Assembly (NCBI GenBank): GCA_036940085.1
Contig: JALLBK010000605.1
Coordinates: 1-17,815, forward strand
DNA: 17,815 nucleotides
Source of the DNA: Discostella pseudostelligera
Lineage: Eukaryota; Bacillariophyta; Thalassiosirophyceae; Thalassiosirales; Thalassiosiraceae
Direction: 5' to 3'
The stretch's first letter is position 1. Each line of letters begins with the position of its first letter. Of the stretch, positions 15,584-17,815 are shown one piece after another. The translations under genes and the position numbers were made by a program. The notes below the pieces were generated by a model that saw only the letters and a list, made by a program, of their open reading frames with translations, searched no databases and was not told the origin of the DNA.

Positions 15584-17590
15584 TCACATTCCAACCCCCG
15601 AAACACCCGCAGCAGTAGCAGCAGCGGTAGATTGAGGCAACGCCATCAATGCCCTCTTCAAACATCCAATATTGTAATTGATCAAACTCTTCTTCCGAAA
15701 ATTCTCTGCCCGTGTCAGACACACCAACGCTAGCATAGTATCCACCTCCTTTAGATACAGAACCATGCCATTGCTTAGATGAATGGTACTCGAGGATTCA
15801 CTATCGTAGGCAGATGAGGCAGCATCGGCAGCAGCGTCCTCATCCTCATCTTCCTCAGTCGAAGAGGGTGGGCCCTTGCCTACAACTTTGCCTAGCAGCT
15901 CATCATCAACATCGTTATCGTTATCGTCGTCATCGTTGATACCGTTGACGTTGTCACCTTCTCCATCTTCGGCAACACTACTTTCGTTGTTGGTAGCCAA
16001 TATTTCCAACATGTTGGACTCATCGGCATCCACGATACCGAATTCACTTTCATTCAAAAAGCGTGATTCGGCACCCCCGCCACCGACAATAATGTCGTCG
16101 CCGTCAATATTTTCATTCCCATCCTCGAAAGATGAGGATAGAGTCTCCACTCGTTTGCTTCCCTGCTTCTTATCACCCTTCGCTGTCGTTCCAGGTCCAC
16201 CGCCACCACCACCCATACCATAAATCCCACTCACATCCAACACCACATCAATCATATCACTACACAATTCCACACTTTGCATATCTACCGGACTTGAATC
16301 GGTACTAATATACAATTTACTTGCCACATCGAATAAGTATGCCTTCTCCATACTGCATGTGCTCACCAGCACATTCAATAAATTTTCCAAGGTTGGCAAT
16401 TCCGGAATGAGACGTTGGACAACTCGACTAAATGCCTCAAAGACCGAATGATCATAGATGGATGTCAAATGATACGATATGGGAATGGCATCATGGGATA
16501 AGCCAGCGTCGGCCAATTCATCGGCCACCTGCTGCATTACGTCCCGACGACAATCGTACTTGGCTTCGTCACTTAGAAATAATTCGCCATCAACCTTGTG
16601 GACGAAGACTTCAATGGCTATGGAAGGATTGGACCGTACTGCCCGAGTTACCGTATCCGTAAACGATTGTAAGACATGATCGTAGGGTTCATCTTGTGCA
16701 TCCAGAACAAAGATGAGTGCTGTGGCCTTGGCAAAAATTTGATCGTCTCCTCGATGATTATTTTTTCGCATTGGCGACGAAATTGAAGATTTGCCCACTT
16801 CTCCCTCTCCGCCACGACCTTCGTCATCGGGATATCCATCGTCACCTTCCCCACCTACACCTGCACCTACACCACCCCCACCACCCAATTCATAACCACC
16901 TTCATACAATTCACCTGGAAAATCCCAAATGGTAAAACGACATAATGGTGTATGATCCACCACCGCCCTTTCCAATAATTGAGTTGCCTCCAATCGAAAT
17001 AAGGTTTCATGGGGTGACATTTTATGAAATACCACACGTTGTATCGATGTTTTCCCCGCCCGACGTGGTCCCATTAATAATATGCGCGGTAAGGAGGCTA
17101 TACGCGGATCGTCAAAATCAACTACCACACCACCTGCACCTAGATGAGCATTGTGGTTGTTGAATTCATGGTGGAGTAATCCCCCTCCTTCGCCTCCCCC
17201 CATGCCTTCGCCGAAACCACCCCCAGTACCGCCAATTCCATCACTGCTGAGTATGCCACTGCCACCCAAATACGTTGAATTCATCATGTAATTCGATTCA
17301 TCTAACAAACCACCGGCACCACCACCAATACTGCCGCTTCCATAGGCTAAATCATCCATCATGGAGATGATCCCACCCACCCCATCACCTACACCGTCAC
17401 CACCACTGCCACCATGTCGAACAACATTGGGATTGTTGTTGTTGTTGTTGTTGTCATGGTTGTGGACACCGCTGTAGGATTGATAGGCCACTTCGTCATC
17501 ATCATTGCTGCTGATGGAATCACCATTCATGTCATCATCATTGTCGTAGTATTGTTGGTTCATGGGAGGATAGTAGGCGGCGGCCACCAT
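15584..17590 (-). CDS. RRAGC: RagC/RagD-type (Gtr2-like) GTPase, 668 aa with insertions
   Basis: RagC/D (yeast Gtr2) pairs with RagA/B and signals amino-acid status to TORC1 on the lysosome or vacuole. Residues 169-181 give the P loop (ILLMGPRRAGKT), followed by SIQRVVFHKMSPHETLF, IWDFPG (G3, 221-226), FVLDAQD (294-300), FVHKVDG (G4, 329-335), LADAGL, LTSIYDHSVFEAFSRVVQ (375-392) and LPTLENLLN. The C-terminal roadblock-like half includes AYLFDVASKLYI, DSSPVDMQS, and near the end NGMVLYLKEVDTMLALVCLTRAE. HKVDG and WDFPG are typical of the RagC/D side. Human RagC is ~400 aa; here there are a Gly/Asn-rich N-terminal 160 residues, a Gly/Asp-rich insertion at ~231-283 directly after the G3 motif, and an acidic insertion at ~459-605. 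The ATG sits in CACCATGG, a good context. No intron is needed. Homology is strong; the local role is inferred. Confidence 0.93.
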   Translation of the reverse strand: MVAAAYYPPMNQQYYDNDDDMNGDSISSNDDDEVAYQSYSGVHNHDNNNNNNNPNVVRHGGSGGDGVGDGVGGIISMMDDLAYGSGSIGGGAGGLLDESNYMMNSTYLGGSGILSSDGIGGTGGGFGEGMGGGEGGGLLHHEFNNHNAHLGAGGVVVDFDDPRIASLPRILLMGPRRAGKTSIQRVVFHKMSPHETLFRLEATQLLERAVVDHTPLCRFTIWDFPGELYEGGYELGGGGGVGAGVGGEGDDGYPDDEGRGGEGEVGKSSISSPMRKNNHRGDDQIFAKATALIFVLDAQDEPYDHVLQSFTDTVTRAVRSNPSIAIEVFVHKVDGELFLSDEAKYDCRRDVMQQVADELADAGLSHDAIPISYHLTSIYDHSVFEAFSRVVQRLIPELPTLENLLNVLVSTCSMEKAYLFDVASKLYISTDSSPVDMQSVELCSDMIDVVLDVSGIYGMGGGGGGPGTTAKGDKKQGSKRVETLSSSFEDGNENIDGDDIIVGGGGAESRFLNESEFGIVDADESNMLEILATNNESSVAEDGEGDNVNGINDDDDNDNDVDDELLGKVVGKGPPSSTEEDEDEDAAADAASSAYDSESSSTIHLSNGMVLYLKEVDTMLALVCLTRAENFRKKSLINYNIGCLKRALMALPQSTAAATAAGVSGVGM

Positions 17591-17755
17591 GGTGAATGGT
17601 TCGAGTTTGAGACAGTGTTTGTGTTTGGGATCTTTGTCTCTTTCTGGTGTATGGTGATGTGGAAAATCCCGGAAATACTGGATTCCGGATATGGGGATGT
17701 ATTTCCAGGATTACATCCCATTTGGAAAGTGGACTCGACTCATCGTCATCAATGA
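17591..17755 (-). promoter_or_regulatory. Upstream (5') region of Rag GTPase gene
   Basis: The region carries a pair of overlapping TCCGG/CCGGA palindromes around 17668-17690 and no clear TATA box. A plus-strand frame crossing the start of the Rag gene (17414-17755) is a shadow of its Asn/Asp-rich N-terminus. Confidence 0.35.
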
Positions 17756-17815
17756 TTTGGCGGGAAGGGCTGGTATTGGTCTTGGCGGGAAAAGGTTTTC
17801 TTGGTGATGGCGGGA
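17756..17815. promoter_or_regulatory. Cluster of three E2F-like GGCGGGA sites
   Basis: TTTGGCGGGAA at 17756-17766 matches the classical E2F/DP site. TTGGCGGGAA recurs at 17782-17791, and TGGCGGGA at 17808-17815 runs to the window edge. All have the same orientation, spaced ~26 bp apart. They lie 166 to 225 bp upstream of the Rag start and may serve it or an unseen gene to the right. Confidence 0.55.

Overview
The window is eukaryotic nuclear DNA, most likely from a diatom or a close photosynthetic stramenopile. The evidence is a signal peptide ending in an ASAF-like A|F site on an RbfA-type plastid protein, short GT-AG introns (83 to 221 bp), very tightly packed host genes, a protein-only RNase P, and a degenerate DDE transposase of a type that I recall as common in diatom genomes. 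The species is not determined. Nothing bacterial (operons, Shine-Dalgarno sites) is seen.

Left part (1 to about 9791): a transposon-like block. It is bounded by inverted arrays of an 11-bp unit (GCTGTGANNNN at 1-79, its complement at 9667-9787). Inside the arrays, imperfect inverted arms continue: 121-178 and 764-902 match 9411-9488 and 9274-9405 in reverse. The left array starts at base 1, so the outer left end lies outside the window. Between the ends lie a triplet-repeat expansion (179-440 and around it), three diverged copies of a ~130-bp repeat (961-1440), a broken DDE transposase with one intron (1705-2793, minus), and three genes I do not recognise: a two-exon Gln/His/Thr-rich 667-aa protein (3150-5374), a repeat-rich 854-aa protein (5605-8169), and a 399-aa protein on the minus strand (8215-9414). 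The 5' end of the last gene lies in the right inverted arm and is copied in mirror image in the left arm.

Right part (9792 to 17815): four compact host genes. RbfA (10243-11235, plus) is a plastid ribosome maturation factor. PRORP (11381-14073, minus, one 92-bp intron) is a protein-only RNase P that removes tRNA 5' leaders, probably in an organelle. RRP42/EXOSC7 (14250-15548, plus) is a core subunit of the RNA exosome. A RagC/D-type GTPase (15584-17590, minus) belongs to the TORC1 nutrient-sensing pathway. RbfA and PRORP converge with 145 bp between stops, PRORP and RRP42 diverge from a 176-bp shared promoter, and RRP42 and Rag converge with only 35 bp between stops. E2F-like GGCGGGA motifs occur in the shared promoter and in a cluster of three upstream of the Rag gene.

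Three of the four host genes act in RNA or ribosome maturation, but in different compartments. Their adjacency is best read as ordinary compact gene order, with possible coupling of divergent and convergent pairs. The most unusual part is the bounded element with its helically spaced terminal arrays and unrecognised cargo.
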